Shown here: positions 23,649 through 32,883 of the stretch, in pieces
Layout of the letters: the number at the start of each line of letters is the position of its first letter
Numbering within the stretch: the first letter of the stretch is position 1
DNA from: JAAUSY01 sp964526735
Lineage (GTDB): Bacteria > Chloroflexota > Chloroflexia > Chloroflexales > Chloroflexaceae
NCBI GenBank assembly: GCA_964526735.1
Contig: CAZGLO010000033.1
Span: forward strand, 1 to 38,275
DNA length: 38,275 nt
Reading direction: 5' to 3'
The notes under the pieces: model-generated
Databases searched by the model: none
Seen by the model: the letters and a program-made list of their open reading frames with translations, nothing else
Told to the model about the DNA's origin: nothing
Made by a program: the position numbers and the translations under genes

Positions 23649-24626
23649 ATGAAAGTGATAATCCTGACCGCCGGACTTGGGACACGCCTTCGTCCACACA
23701 CCTTTAGCAAGCCCAAACCACTCGTCAATGTCGCTGGCAAACCGATGCTTGCGCACATTCTCGATAGTCTCCCTCCGTTGGTCATCGATGAGCTTGTCTT
23801 TGTGACGGGGTACCTTGGCCATCAGATCGAGGAATTCGTCAAGACACAATATAACTACCCCACCCGCTTCCTTGTCCAGAACGAGTTGCGGGGGCAGGCC
23901 CACGCCATCCACCTGGCGCGGGAAGTGGTCAGCGGGCCAACGCTTATTGTCTTTGGTGATGGCATCTTCACCGCCGACCTCTCAACGCTCAACCGCCCGA
24001 CTGAGGAAGGGGTCATCTTTGTCCAGGAGGTGGAAGATCCCCGCCGGTTTGGGGTGGCCGTGGTCGAAGACGGCACCATTACGAAGTTGGTTGAGAAGCC
24101 CGATACGCCCGTCTCCAACTTGGCGGTTATTGGTGTCTACTTTGTGCCAGAGGCCGAACGGCTCTTCGCCGCCATCGACCACATCATGGAGCACGGCCTG
24201 CAAACCAAGGGCGAATTTTACCTGGCCGATGCGCTGCAAGTGATGATCAACAACGGCGACCGGTTTGTGCCGCAGCAGGTGGAGGTGTGGAAAGACTGTG
24301 GCACGCCTGCCTCGCTCCTCGACACCAACCGCTACCTCTTGGAGCACGGCCGCAGCTATGTTGGCAATATGACGCGCTCTATCGTCGTGCCGCCGGTCTA
24401 CATCTCCGAGTCGGCGCACATTGAGAATTCGGTCATTGGCCCCTATGTCTCGGTCGCGGCAGGAGCATCCATCCGCGATTCGCGCATCACCAACTCGATT
24501 ATCAATGCCGGTGCGCATATCCAGACCGTGACGTTGGAAAAAAGCTTGATCGGGGCAGATGCCTATGTTGATGGCTCATTCCAGAGCCTCAATGTCGGCG
24601 ATGCGTCGGAGATACGCATCCAATAG
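23649..24626 (+). CDS. Sugar-1-phosphate nucleotidyltransferase with beta-helix tail
   Basis: 325 residues. The N-terminal Rossmann-like nucleotidyltransferase domain (1-235) has the signature GLGTRLRPHTFSKPKPLVNVAGKP (about 9-32), FGDG as the metal-binding motif, and EKP. The C-terminal 70 residues form hexapeptide (left-handed beta-helix) repeats: ENSVIGPYVSVAAGASIRDS, SIINAGAHIQTVTLEKSLIGADAYV. It should make an NDP-sugar from NTP and a sugar-1-phosphate (RmlA/GlmU-like). Which sugar and nucleotide cannot be decided. The frame is open from 23490, but similarity starts at ATG 23649; there is no strong ribosome-binding site. It is followed by a stem-loop terminator. It may supply donors for the glycosyltransferases in the window (inference). 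Confidence 0.9.
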   Translation: MKVIILTAGLGTRLRPHTFSKPKPLVNVAGKPMLAHILDSLPPLVIDELVFVTGYLGHQIEEFVKTQYNYPTRFLVQNELRGQAHAIHLAREVVSGPTLIVFGDGIFTADLSTLNRPTEEGVIFVQEVEDPRRFGVAVVEDGTITKLVEKPDTPVSNLAVIGVYFVPEAERLFAAIDHIMEHGLQTKGEFYLADALQVMINNGDRFVPQQVEVWKDCGTPASLLDTNRYLLEHGRSYVGNMTRSIVVPPVYISESAHIENSVIGPYVSVAAGASIRDSRITNSIINAGAHIQTVTLEKSLIGADAYVDGSFQSLNVGDASEIRIQ

Positions 24627-24676
24627 CCACAGAATAACGGCTTTTTGCGCCGCCGCCGCCACAAGGCCAACGGTAG

Positions 24677-24715
24677 GGGGAATGTAGCACCAGACGCTGG
24701 GTCGCTACGTTCCCC
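24677..24715 (+). terminator. Terminator after the nucleotidyltransferase gene
   Basis: A 12-bp stem GGGGAATGTAGC (24677-24688) with 24704-24715 (one wobble), capped by CCAG/CTGG, then TTCTTG. It is 50 bases after the stop codon and just ahead of the panB promoter. Confidence 0.6.
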
Positions 24716-24797
24716 TTCTTGATCGAGTTGTGAATCATCCTACGCCTACCCAATGTCCTACTCCCGCTATTCTCTCTCCTGCTACTCCGACGAAGCG

Positions 24798-24806
24798 TGG
24801 TACACT
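24798..24806 (+). promoter_or_regulatory. Extended -10 promoter of panB-panC-aguB-aguA
   Basis: TGG-TACACT with no good -35. Transcription would start near 24813, leaving about 70 bases of leader before panB. Confidence 0.45.
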
Positions 24807-24883
24807 GTAGCAACAAGATATCCAACAGCAAAGCGTGTCCCACACGCGCTTCGTTTCCTGTTTCACAGATAGAAAGGGATATG

Positions 24884-25732
24884 ATGAGGAAAACAATTCT
24901 TTCCATCCAAAAGATGAAGCAGCAGGGTGAACCGATCCCCATGGTCACGGTCTACGACTACACCTCCGCGCAAATTGCCGACCGCTCTGGCATCCCTCTG
25001 ATGCTCGTTGGCGATTCGTTGGGGATGGTCGTGGCGGGGCACGGCTCTACTATCCCCGTCACGCTTGACGAGATGATCTACCATACCAAAGCGGTTGTGC
25101 GCGGCAGCGAGCAGGCAATGGTGATTGGTGATATGCCCTTTCTTACCTACACCAACGAAATGCAAGCCATTCAGACGGCTCAGCGGTTTTTGCAGGAAGC
25201 CGGTGCGCAAGCCGTCAAGCTGGAGGGCGGCACGGCGGTCGCGCCGATTGTCCGCCGATTGGTCGATTTGGGCATTCCGGTGATGGGGCATATCGGCTTT
25301 ACCCCGCAATCAGTACACCAGATTGGGATGCGGGTGCAGGGCAAACACACCGAAGATGCCAAGCGCGTCTTAGAAGACGCATTTGCATTGGAGCATGCCG
25401 GAGTCTTCGGACTTGTGCTAGAATTAGTGCCCGCCCCACTTGCGCGGGAAGTCACTGCGCAGGTGCACATGCCGACCATCGGCATTGGAGCCGGGCCTTG
25501 GTGCGACGGGCAGGTGCAGGTGTGGCACGATCTACTAGGCCTCTACACCGACTTCACCCCCCGCCACGCCCGCCGCTACGCTTCGTTGGCAGAGACGATC
25601 CAGGATGCGCTGCAGCACTATGCCAATGATGTGCGTGCTCATGCATTTCCGACCACCGAGCACAGCGCAACGATGGATGAAGAGGAGCTGCGTGAGGCGC
25701 TGAAGGATATCGAAGGTCATGCAAGTAGTTGA
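24884..25732 (+). CDS. panB: 3-methyl-2-oxobutanoate hydroxymethyltransferase
   Basis: 282 residues. It makes ketopantoate from alpha-ketoisovalerate and 5,10-methylene-tetrahydrofolate, the first committed step to pantothenate and CoA. Metal and catalytic residues match E. coli PanB within one position: Asp44 (VGDSLG), Asp83 (GDMPF), Glu114 (KLEGG) and catalytic Glu180 (VLELVP). AAAGGG precedes two adjacent ATGs (24881, 24884); the second has the better spacing. panC starts inside its last 14 bases. It is first gene of a four-gene operon. The one-carbon donor it uses is made by GlyA, encoded 6 kb upstream. Confidence 0.96.
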   Translation: MRKTILSIQKMKQQGEPIPMVTVYDYTSAQIADRSGIPLMLVGDSLGMVVAGHGSTIPVTLDEMIYHTKAVVRGSEQAMVIGDMPFLTYTNEMQAIQTAQRFLQEAGAQAVKLEGGTAVAPIVRRLVDLGIPVMGHIGFTPQSVHQIGMRVQGKHTEDAKRVLEDAFALEHAGVFGLVLELVPAPLAREVTAQVHMPTIGIGAGPWCDGQVQVWHDLLGLYTDFTPRHARRYASLAETIQDALQHYANDVRAHAFPTTEHSATMDEEELREALKDIEGHASS

Positions 25733-26555
25733 GACAATTGAAGCGTTCCGACACGCGCGTGCCCCCCTAGGAGATCTCGGCTTTGTGCCCACAATGGGCT
25801 ATCTCCACGAGGGGCATTTGAGCCTCGTACGGATGGCCAAAGCGGCCAATTCATCCGTCGCGGTCAGCATTTTCGTCAACCCAACGCAGTTTGGCCCCTC
25901 CGAAGACTTTGCCCGCTACCCCCGCGACACCGAACGCGATCTGTCGCTGCTGGCGGAGGAGGGGGTCGATCTGGTGTTTCTCCCGCCGGTGTCGGAACTC
26001 TACCCCAATGGGTTCCAGACCTATGTGGCGGTAGAGAAAGTCACCAAGCGGCTGGAAGGCGCGGCCCGCCCCACCCACTTCCGCGGCGTTGCGACCATCG
26101 TCGCGAAGCTCTTCAACATTGTGCAGCCTACTCGCGCCTACTTTGGCCAAAAAGATGCACAGCAAGTCGTGGTGATACGCCAGATGGTACGCGACCTCGC
26201 GATGCCGGTTGAGGTTGTCGTGGGCGAGATTGTGCGGGAGGAGGATGGGTTGGCGATGAGCAGCCGCAATAGCTACCTCTCGCCGCGCGAACGCCAAGCC
26301 GCGACGGTCTTATACCGTGCGCTCACCACGGCACAAACGCACTTTTGCAATGGGGCACGGAGTGGGGGTGTGCTCCGCACGGTGATGCAGCAGGTGATTG
26401 ATTTTGAGCCGCTCTCGTCGGCTGAATATGTCAGCGCCGCAGACCCAGAAACGCTCCTAGAGCTTGATTTGGTGCAGAATGGACGGGTATTGCTTTCGCT
26501 TGCGGTGCGTATTGGTTCGACTCGGTTACTTGATGCAATGCTCTTGGAAGGATAA
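25719..26555 (+). CDS. panC: Pantothenate synthetase
   Basis: 278 residues. It condenses pantoate and beta-alanine with ATP to pantothenate. Landmarks: FVPTMGYLHEGH (His30, His33, the HIGH-like ATP site), FVNPTQFGPSEDFARYPRD, YFGQKDAQQ and MSSRNSYLSP (KMSKS-like loop). Length and motifs are complete. It overlaps panB by 14 bases, and aguB begins six bases after its stop. Its second substrate, beta-alanine, is not obviously supplied by a panD gene in the window. Confidence 0.96.
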   Translation: MQVVETIEAFRHARAPLGDLGFVPTMGYLHEGHLSLVRMAKAANSSVAVSIFVNPTQFGPSEDFARYPRDTERDLSLLAEEGVDLVFLPPVSELYPNGFQTYVAVEKVTKRLEGAARPTHFRGVATIVAKLFNIVQPTRAYFGQKDAQQVVVIRQMVRDLAMPVEVVVGEIVREEDGLAMSSRNSYLSPRERQAATVLYRALTTAQTHFCNGARSGGVLRTVMQQVIDFEPLSSAEYVSAADPETLLELDLVQNGRVLLSLAVRIGSTRLLDAMLLEG

Positions 26556-26561
26556 CGCCAT

Positions 26562-27446
26562 ATGTCAACCCACCACGTCCAGGTCGGCTTAGTGCAAATG
26601 AGCTGTACCGACGATGTCGATAATAACCTGCTCAAGGCGTGCAATTTTATCCGCGAGGCCGCACACAAAGGCGCGCAGATTATCTGTCTGCAGGAACTCT
26701 TCTGCACAGAATATTTCTGCCAAAGTGAGACGTACGACCACTTTTCGCTGGCCGAGTCTGTCCCTGGCCCAAGCACCGATGTCTTGGGGCAGCTGGCCAA
26801 AGAGCTTGGGGTGGTGTTGATTGCGAGCCTCTTTGAGCGGCGCGCGGGCGGGTTATATCACAACACCGCCGCCGTCCTCGATGCTGATGGCAGCTATCTT
26901 GGCAAATACCGCAAGATGCACATCCCAGATGACCCGCTCTTCTACGAGAAGTTTTTCTTTACCCCCGGCGACCTTGGCTATCGGGTTTTTCACACGCGCT
27001 TTGCCACGATTGGCGTGCTGATTTGCTGGGATCAGTGGTATCCCGAAGCGGCGCGGCTGACCGCCTTGCACGGCGCGCAGATCCTCTTCTACCCCACCGC
27101 AATCGGCTGGCACCCTAGCGAGAAATATACCCACGGCAATGCGCAATGGTCAAGTTGGGAGACGATCCAGCGGTCTCACGCCATCGCCAACGGCTGTTAC
27201 GTAGCGAGCGTCAATCGGGTGGGGCACGAAGGCGAGATCGATGGCGGGATCGAGTTTTGGGGGCAAAGCTTTGTGTGCGGCCCAGATGGGATGATTATAG
27301 AGCGGGCGTCGGAAGAGAAGGAAGAAGTGATCGTTGCGTCGTGCAATTTGGAGCGCATCGATGAAGCCCGCACGCACTGGCCCTTCTTCCGCGATAGGCG
27401 AATCGATAGCTATGAGCAGATAACGAGGCGGTATATTGATGAATAA
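26562..27446 (+). CDS. aguB: N-carbamoylputrescine amidase
   Basis: 294 residues of the nitrilase superfamily with the Glu-Lys-Cys triad: Glu45 (LQELF), Lys118 (YRKMHIP) and Cys155 (LICWDQWYPEAAR). The CWDQWYPEAAR form and the DDPLFYEKFFFTPGD region are typical of AguB/CPA, which turns N-carbamoylputrescine into putrescine, CO2 and ammonia. A related enzyme, beta-ureidopropionase, would produce beta-alanine, the PanC substrate. The adjacent agmatine deiminase makes AguB the better call. The gene lies six bases after panC and overlaps aguA by eight bases. Confidence 0.93.
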   Translation: MSTHHVQVGLVQMSCTDDVDNNLLKACNFIREAAHKGAQIICLQELFCTEYFCQSETYDHFSLAESVPGPSTDVLGQLAKELGVVLIASLFERRAGGLYHNTAAVLDADGSYLGKYRKMHIPDDPLFYEKFFFTPGDLGYRVFHTRFATIGVLICWDQWYPEAARLTALHGAQILFYPTAIGWHPSEKYTHGNAQWSSWETIQRSHAIANGCYVASVNRVGHEGEIDGGIEFWGQSFVCGPDGMIIERASEEKEEVIVASCNLERIDEARTHWPFFRDRRIDSYEQITRRYIDE

Positions 27447-28536
27447 TCGCGATAATCGACAGACGCCAGTTCGCCGTATGCCGGCGGAGTGGGAACCACA
27501 TCAAGCAACGTGGCTCTCGTGGCCGCACAACGTCGAATCGTGGCCGGGCAAGATGGAGTCGATCTACCCCGCCTACGCCAAGATGGTCGCCGTGCTTGCC
27601 CGTTCGGAGACCGTCCACATCAACGTAGATGATGATGAGATGGAGCGGGTGGCGCGGGGGTGGCTTGATACGTACAAGGCGCGGGGGGATATCCGTTTTC
27701 ACCACTTCCCGACCAACGATGCCTGGTGCCGCGACCACGGAGCCATCTTCATCATAGAGCATCCTGAGCAGCAGGAAGGCCATCCACCGGAGCTTGTGGC
27801 GACCAATTGGGGCTATAACGCATGGGGCGGCAAATACCCCCCCTACGACCTTGATGATGCTATCCCCCCCAAGATGGCAGAGGTGTTGGGCGTGCGCTGC
27901 ATCGAAGGCGGGATGATTCTTGAAGGCGGGTCAATAGAGGTCAATGGGGAGGGGCTACTGTTGACGACAGAACAGTGTCTCCTCAACCCCAACCGCAACC
28001 CCCACCTCAGCCGAGAAGAGATTGAGGCACGGCTGTGTGAGGTGTTTGGGGTAGAGCGCGTGTTGTGGCTTAAAGACGGCATTGTGGGCGATGATACCGA
28101 TGGCCATATCGACGATATTGCGCGGTTTGTTGCCCCCGATACGGTCGTGACGATGGTGGAGGAGAACGCCGAAGATGAGAACTTCATGGTGCTCCACGAA
28201 AACCTCGTGCGGCTGCAGGAAATGACCGATCAACACGGCACCCCGCTCAAAATAGTCACCTTGCCTATGCCGCCCGCCACCTTCTACGAGGGAGAGCGGC
28301 TCCCTGCCAGCTATGCCAACTTCTATATCGCCAATCACACCATCCTTGTGCCCTTCTTCAACCATCCCAACGACATCCGGGCACAGGAGATCTTGCAAGA
28401 TCTCTTCCCATCGCGCCGTGTGGTCGGCATAGATTGTACCGATATCATTTGGGGGTTTGGGGCGTTTCACTGCTTGACGCAACAGGTGCCAGAGTTTCCC
28501 TCCAAAGCCATAAAGCCGCGTTCCGCCGCCACATAA
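27439..28536 (+). CDS. aguA: Agmatine deiminase
   Basis: 365 residues, the usual family length. It converts agmatine to N-carbamoylputrescine and ammonia. Visible motifs: MPAEWEPHQATWLSWPHN (14-31), DAWCRDHGAIF, EGGSIEVNGEG, DDTDGHIDDIARF and the catalytic Cys345 in GFGAFHCLTQQVP. Most relatives read GGGNIHCITQQ, so the Gly-Phe-Gly-Ala-Phe variant before the Cys is slightly unusual but retains His and Cys. ATG 27439 is chosen over the in-frame TTG just before it; GAGGCGG lies upstream. It is last gene of the panBC-aguBA operon, with a stem-loop 63 bases after the stop. Confidence 0.95.
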   Translation: MNNRDNRQTPVRRMPAEWEPHQATWLSWPHNVESWPGKMESIYPAYAKMVAVLARSETVHINVDDDEMERVARGWLDTYKARGDIRFHHFPTNDAWCRDHGAIFIIEHPEQQEGHPPELVATNWGYNAWGGKYPPYDLDDAIPPKMAEVLGVRCIEGGMILEGGSIEVNGEGLLLTTEQCLLNPNRNPHLSREEIEARLCEVFGVERVLWLKDGIVGDDTDGHIDDIARFVAPDTVVTMVEENAEDENFMVLHENLVRLQEMTDQHGTPLKIVTLPMPPATFYEGERLPASYANFYIANHTILVPFFNHPNDIRAQEILQDLFPSRRVVGIDCTDIIWGFGAFHCLTQQVPEFPSKAIKPRSAAT

Positions 28537-28598
28537 TGCAGGCACAAGAAGTGTTTAGCTTTTCTGTTTGGAGAGCTGTTGTTGTTCACCGAATCTTA

Positions 28599-28660
28599 CG
28601 CGGTGGAAGCCACGCCACTTCAGTGACAGTGGAGGAAACCGCGCTTCTCCTTTCTTTCTT
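28599..28660 (+). terminator. Terminator-like stem-loop after aguA
   Basis: Outer arms CGCGGT (28599-28604) and ACCGCG (28638-28643) enclose CCACT/AGTGG (28615-28619, 28628-28632), followed by a pyrimidine tract CTTCTCCTTTCTTTCTTG. No gene lies in 28537-28770. Confidence 0.5.
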
Positions 28661-28756
28661 GTAATAATCGGAAATCTGTGTTATCATTCAATTCCAGGGC
28701 TGCTGTCATACCGCCTATTGTCTCGGAGACGGCTCTGCCATCGCGCCAGGGACAAG

Positions 28757-28779
28757 CCGCCTGACTTTCGTCAGTGCGG
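28757..28779 (-). terminator. Hairpin over the stop codon of the STAND gene
   Basis: CCGC-CTGAC-TTTC-GTCAG-T-GCGG forms a nine-pair stem with one bulge; on the minus strand the loop is GAAA. It overlaps the TGA of the minus-strand gene (28771-28773). No T-tract follows, so termination is only a possibility. Confidence 0.35.
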
Positions 28780-31017
28780 TATATGACGTAGCCGGTTAAC
28801 TAGCTCATGGGCCGCTTTCAGCCCCGTTTGCCCCATTCGTTCGCGCAATGCGAGGGCTTGTTCGGCCATGGTCAGCGCTTCAGCATAGTCGCCCTCATAT
28901 TCGAGCACACGTGCTAAGGCAATTTGGGCTTGGGCCAGCAGATCTGGCCGCTTGACCTCCTTCGCCAACGCAAGCTCTCGCTCACACCACGGACGGGCCT
29001 CTGCATAACGCTTGCGGTCGAGGTTGAGAAGCGCCAATTTGCCAGAGTAGAGCGCTTGGCTTTCTTTATCGTCAAGCCGCTCCATAATCGCCAGCACATC
29101 TTGGTAGCAGGTGTTGGCACGTTCGTAGTTTTGACGGCGGGCAGAGAGGTCTCCCAAGTCGTTCAAAATTGATGCTTCGTCAGTTTCTTTGCCGTGGAGT
29201 CGGCTTGCCTCCAATGCTTCGCTGTAGAGCTGTTCTGCCTCATCAAGCGCGCCCCGTTGCTCTGCGACAAGCCCGCGCAACCGCGTCGCGATGATGCGAT
29301 CACGTTCATTATCCCCCTTTTGCGTGACTTCGGTCATTGCCTGCGCCCACTGGTCGGCCTGTTCGGTCTTGGCGCGGTTCCAGTAGATAAAGGCCACATC
29401 GTAGGCGCGCCACCCAGCACTATGCCAATCGCCCAACAACTTGGCAGCATCGTAGGCCCACTCACTCAATTTGCCCCACTCATCCCAATAGTCGTGGAAG
29501 CGCAAGAAGACCCGCAAATTGAGCGATAACTCGTTGAGCATACGCGCCGACTCGGCCCCTGGCGTGTCATCGGCAGTCGTCGCGAGGTCGTGGAGGGCTG
29601 TCGCCGCCGACTCTAGGTGAAACCACGCCCGCCGTAGGAGGTCAAACGATTGAGAGAGGCGGTTTGAATCGCCACCGTAGCTGCGTGCAAATGTCACCCA
29701 ATGGCGCAAAGCACGACGGTAAGCATCCTTGTCAAATAGCGACGTATCCTCGCGGCGGTCGAAGAGGTAGGAACGGGTCACTTGATGCAAGATGTAATAC
29801 CCACCACGTGCGTCCAAGATGAGCCGCAATGCAAGGAGACGCTCTACCACACTGTCGATTTCGCTGATCGGGAGGCCAGTGATTTCGGTGAGCGTTGCGG
29901 TGGCCACCGGCGTGTGCAGCGACATGAGCGCAGATAAGACAATCCGCTCGCTATGGCCTATCGACCCAAATAGATCTTCAAGCAGGGCTTCGTGTAGCGT
30001 TGGTGTGGATGATTGAGCGGCATTGGTGAGCCGATCCACCGCCTGCGGAAAGGTGCTGTCTTTTTCCATCACCATGCCCAAAATCTGGTGGATGATGTGC
30101 AAGTTGCCCGATGATTGTTCGGTAAGCTGCCGCCGTAAGGTCATATCGGCGTGGGCAAGCTCATCGGCGAGGAAGGGGTTGCGTCTCCCCATATCGCTCA
30201 AAAACTCAACCATCTCCTTATCGCTCAGCGGCTCCAGGTTGATAATCACCCCACTTTCGCCGGGTCGGTAGTGGTTGGTGATAATCGCCTTGTTGGGGGC
30301 CGGAAGCGTGCGCAGGAAATCGGCAATCAAATCGCGCTCTTCCTCCGGCAGTGTTTCGAGATTGTCAAGCACAAAGAGCATCCGACGGCCATGGAGGCTT
30401 TCCAAAAACGCACGGCGGCGCTGTCCCGCGTCGGACATGCGGATAATGGTCTCATTGCCCATCAGGCGCGCGAATGTACTCACAAACGAATCGAGCGCAG
30501 ACAGCGCAAGGGTTTGATGAACCGCGCGGGTGTGGTCAAGCGTGTTGGTCTTGGCACACACGTAGAGATAGGAATCGAACCACGCATGCCGGCGGGCAAT
30601 CTGCGCCACTTTGAGCGCAAGCGAAGTCTTGCCCATGCCGGGCGGCCCGTCAATCACCATGCCCCATGTTCGCTCTTCGGGGGTTAGTGCTTGCAAACAG
30701 CGCTTCATTTCGGTGATGCGGCCCACAAAGAAGCTCGATGACATGGGCAAATTGTCAAGGAACGTCGTCCCGCGGTCGTCATCAAGCTGCGTGAGCCGAC
30801 TCTCTAAGCTGACAATCTCTGCTTGCTTCTCCTCGATCTCAATTTGCAAGTCGGCCGGGACGGATTGTTCCTGTTCTTGATAGGTTGCAATCTCTTCGTT
30901 GATGATGCGCACCGCCCGGCGCGCTCGCGAGAGCAACCGTTGGAGAGACTCTCGGTCATCCATAGAAATAGGCGGCAAAGATGGCTCCCGCGGGGTGCGG
31001 GTCGATAGAGCTGCCAC
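28771..31017 (-). CDS. STAND-type NTPase with TPR sensor
   Basis: 748 residues. The N-terminal helical segment (about 18-80; RLLSRARRAVRIINEEIATY) resembles an effector-associated/adaptor helix. A STAND/NB-ARC-type ATPase follows: Walker A GPPGMGKTS (124-132) and Walker B MLFVLDNLE (213-221), then a winged-helix region (about 345-420). The C-terminal third consists of TPR-like helical repeats. STAND proteins are switch ATPases in signalling, regulation or anti-phage defence; no catalytic effector domain is fused here, so the output is unknown. The start GTG 31017 is chosen because AGGAGG lies four bases before it; GTG 31047 lies upstream of that ribosome-binding site, and ATG 30963 is a further alternative. 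It is third in a minus-strand run after a GT4 and a solute-binding protein. Confidence 0.85.
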   Translation of the reverse strand: MAALSTRTPREPSLPPISMDDRESLQRLLSRARRAVRIINEEIATYQEQEQSVPADLQIEIEEKQAEIVSLESRLTQLDDDRGTTFLDNLPMSSSFFVGRITEMKRCLQALTPEERTWGMVIDGPPGMGKTSLALKVAQIARRHAWFDSYLYVCAKTNTLDHTRAVHQTLALSALDSFVSTFARLMGNETIIRMSDAGQRRRAFLESLHGRRMLFVLDNLETLPEEERDLIADFLRTLPAPNKAIITNHYRPGESGVIINLEPLSDKEMVEFLSDMGRRNPFLADELAHADMTLRRQLTEQSSGNLHIIHQILGMVMEKDSTFPQAVDRLTNAAQSSTPTLHEALLEDLFGSIGHSERIVLSALMSLHTPVATATLTEITGLPISEIDSVVERLLALRLILDARGGYYILHQVTRSYLFDRREDTSLFDKDAYRRALRHWVTFARSYGGDSNRLSQSFDLLRRAWFHLESAATALHDLATTADDTPGAESARMLNELSLNLRVFLRFHDYWDEWGKLSEWAYDAAKLLGDWHSAGWRAYDVAFIYWNRAKTEQADQWAQAMTEVTQKGDNERDRIIATRLRGLVAEQRGALDEAEQLYSEALEASRLHGKETDEASILNDLGDLSARRQNYERANTCYQDVLAIMERLDDKESQALYSGKLALLNLDRKRYAEARPWCERELALAKEVKRPDLLAQAQIALARVLEYEGDYAEALTMAEQALALRERMGQTGLKAAHELVNRLRHIPH

Positions 31018-31068
31018 CTTCCCTCCTTTCCAGTAATTTGCCCCCACTCCCCCTGCCCACAGAGACGG

Positions 31069-32883
31069 TTATGGCGAGAGATTGTTGCTGAGGTACCATC
31101 GTTCTATATTCCAGAAGTAGGTTGGGGTCGACAGATTTACCGGCCCGTCAAGCGTTGTCACTTGCGTGTTGAGCAATACCGAAATTCGGTCAGTCCACAA
31201 GTAGAGATAGGGCAAGAGTTGCGCGACGCGGGCTTGCGTTTTTTCATAGGCTTCTTGCCGTTCGTGCTTATGATAGAGCTGCCGCCCTCGCTGCGCTTGC
31301 GTATCGTAGACGAAGTCGGAAAAACCGACAAAGTTGCGGGTCATACGGGTATCTGTCCCGCCGCGGTTGATTTGGCTCGAATGGAAGAGCGCAAAATCAT
31401 CAGGGTCATAGTACATATAGTCGGCAAAGTTGGGATCTCCCGCGCCATTGCTCCAACTGCCCAAGAGCAGGTCGAAGTCGTAGGGCGGGCTGATCTTCGA
31501 CAGGATGGTGGTGGCGAAGTCGGCAGGCTCAACCTCTATCTGCAGCCCTATCGACGCGCCTATCTCTGCGATGCGCTTGGCGGTCGCTACTCGCCGCACA
31601 TCATCGCCACGTACATAGAGTGTCGCGCTGAACGGCACACCATTTTGCTGCCGAATCGTCGTTCCTTCTGGCAATGTCCACTCTGCCTCCTCAAGCAAGG
31701 CCCGCGCCTCATCCAGATCAGGCTCATTTTGATAGATGCCGCTGGCTGGTTGGCGGGATGCTTCGGGGTCGTCTGGCCGCGCGGGGAAGAGATCCGCCCA
31801 TGACCCAGGTGATGCACTGTTGGCGATGGGAATGCCCTGCCCTTTGGTCATCGTTTGGATGAGGTGCGAGATATCAACTGCTTTGGCGAGCGCCTGCCGG
31901 ACGCGGACGTCGGTGAAAGGCCGCCCTTCCCGCAGATTGAACGCCAAGAAATAGAACCCATTTTCGGGGTAGCCACCGACTTGCAACTGCTCCGATGTCT
32001 CCGTGATGGTGTGCATGGTGTTCCACGGCAGCTCCGCAAGCAATAACTGTTCATCTTTCAGCGCCCGAAGGGTGACTTGCACATCGGAAGACCCCACAAA
32101 TGCCACGTGATCCAGCAATGGCTGCCCGCGATAGAAGTCATCGTAGCGCGTGAGCACGATAGATTTGCCGCGTTGGCGCTGCTCAAAGCGAAACGGCCCC
32201 GTCCCAATGGGGACATCCCAGAAGTTGAGCGAACGTAGCTCACTCTCAGCCAGCAGGTGGTAGGGGAGAATGGGCAAGGTCAGCTCTGAGAGTATCGGCG
32301 CATATCGTTCGGTGAGCGACAACACCACTGTATGGCTATCTGGCGTCTCAACGGCGGCAATATAGGTCTGCACGTCAGATAAGAGCGCGGTTGAGGTGTA
32401 GGGCAGCGCGTGCATTCGGTCAAGCGTGAAATGCACATCCACGGCGGAAAACGGCTCTCCATCGTGCCAGGTCACATCTGTCCGCAAGGTAAATGTCAAC
32501 GTGCGCCCATCTGCAGATGCTTCCCACATCTCGGCGAGATCTGGCTGTGGGAAGAGGTTTTCATCAAGCTGCATTAGCCCACTGTAGAGCAACGATATCA
32601 CCTGCTCCTCGCCCCGCGACCGCGGATGCCACGGCTGCAATATCGGGATAGCCTGCGCAAGCCGAACCGTCAAACTGCCTCCCCGCGGCAACGGCGTCGG
32701 AGAGGGGACAGGCGTGTTTGTGGGGGGAGGCGCAGTAGCAGTGGGCGACGGGGTCGTCGAGACCCACGGGAGAGATGAGAGAGATGCGTCGCTACACCCG
32801 AAGAGCAAAAGCAGAAGGGTCAGCGCAGCAATAACACTGATCCACCATAATCGTTGGGTTGGTAGTCTATGCATAGGGTTCAT
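31069..32883 (-). CDS. Family-5 extracellular solute-binding lipoprotein
   Basis: 604 residues. A signal sequence ends in the lipobox LLFGC with Cys30 as the lipidated residue. A Pro/Thr-rich linker (about 40-70) follows, then an SBP_bac_5 (oligopeptide/nickel-type) domain: SLLYSGLMQLDENLFPQPDLAEMWEAS, TFTLRTDVTWHDGEPFSAVDVHFTLDR, GTGPFRFEQ. It would bind peptides or similar ligands on the outer membrane face. No ABC permease or ATPase genes are adjacent, which is unusual. The ATG overlaps the stop of the GT4 gene (TAATG), so I chose 32883; ATG 32874 is also possible. The STAND gene begins 51 bases downstream. Confidence 0.9.
   Translation of the reverse strand: MNPMHRLPTQRLWWISVIAALTLLLLLFGCSDASLSSLPWVSTTPSPTATAPPPTNTPVPSPTPLPRGGSLTVRLAQAIPILQPWHPRSRGEEQVISLLYSGLMQLDENLFPQPDLAEMWEASADGRTLTFTLRTDVTWHDGEPFSAVDVHFTLDRMHALPYTSTALLSDVQTYIAAVETPDSHTVVLSLTERYAPILSELTLPILPYHLLAESELRSLNFWDVPIGTGPFRFEQRQRGKSIVLTRYDDFYRGQPLLDHVAFVGSSDVQVTLRALKDEQLLLAELPWNTMHTITETSEQLQVGGYPENGFYFLAFNLREGRPFTDVRVRQALAKAVDISHLIQTMTKGQGIPIANSASPGSWADLFPARPDDPEASRQPASGIYQNEPDLDEARALLEEAEWTLPEGTTIRQQNGVPFSATLYVRGDDVRRVATAKRIAEIGASIGLQIEVEPADFATTILSKISPPYDFDLLLGSWSNGAGDPNFADYMYYDPDDFALFHSSQINRGGTDTRMTRNFVGFSDFVYDTQAQRGRQLYHKHERQEAYEKTQARVAQLLPYLYLWTDRISVLLNTQVTTLDGPVNLSTPTYFWNIERWYLSNNLSP

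Noticed and set aside
31069..32883. Complete ABC peptide importer
   Set aside because: Only the binding lipoprotein is present; neighbours are a GT4 and a STAND NTPase, not permease or ATPase genes.
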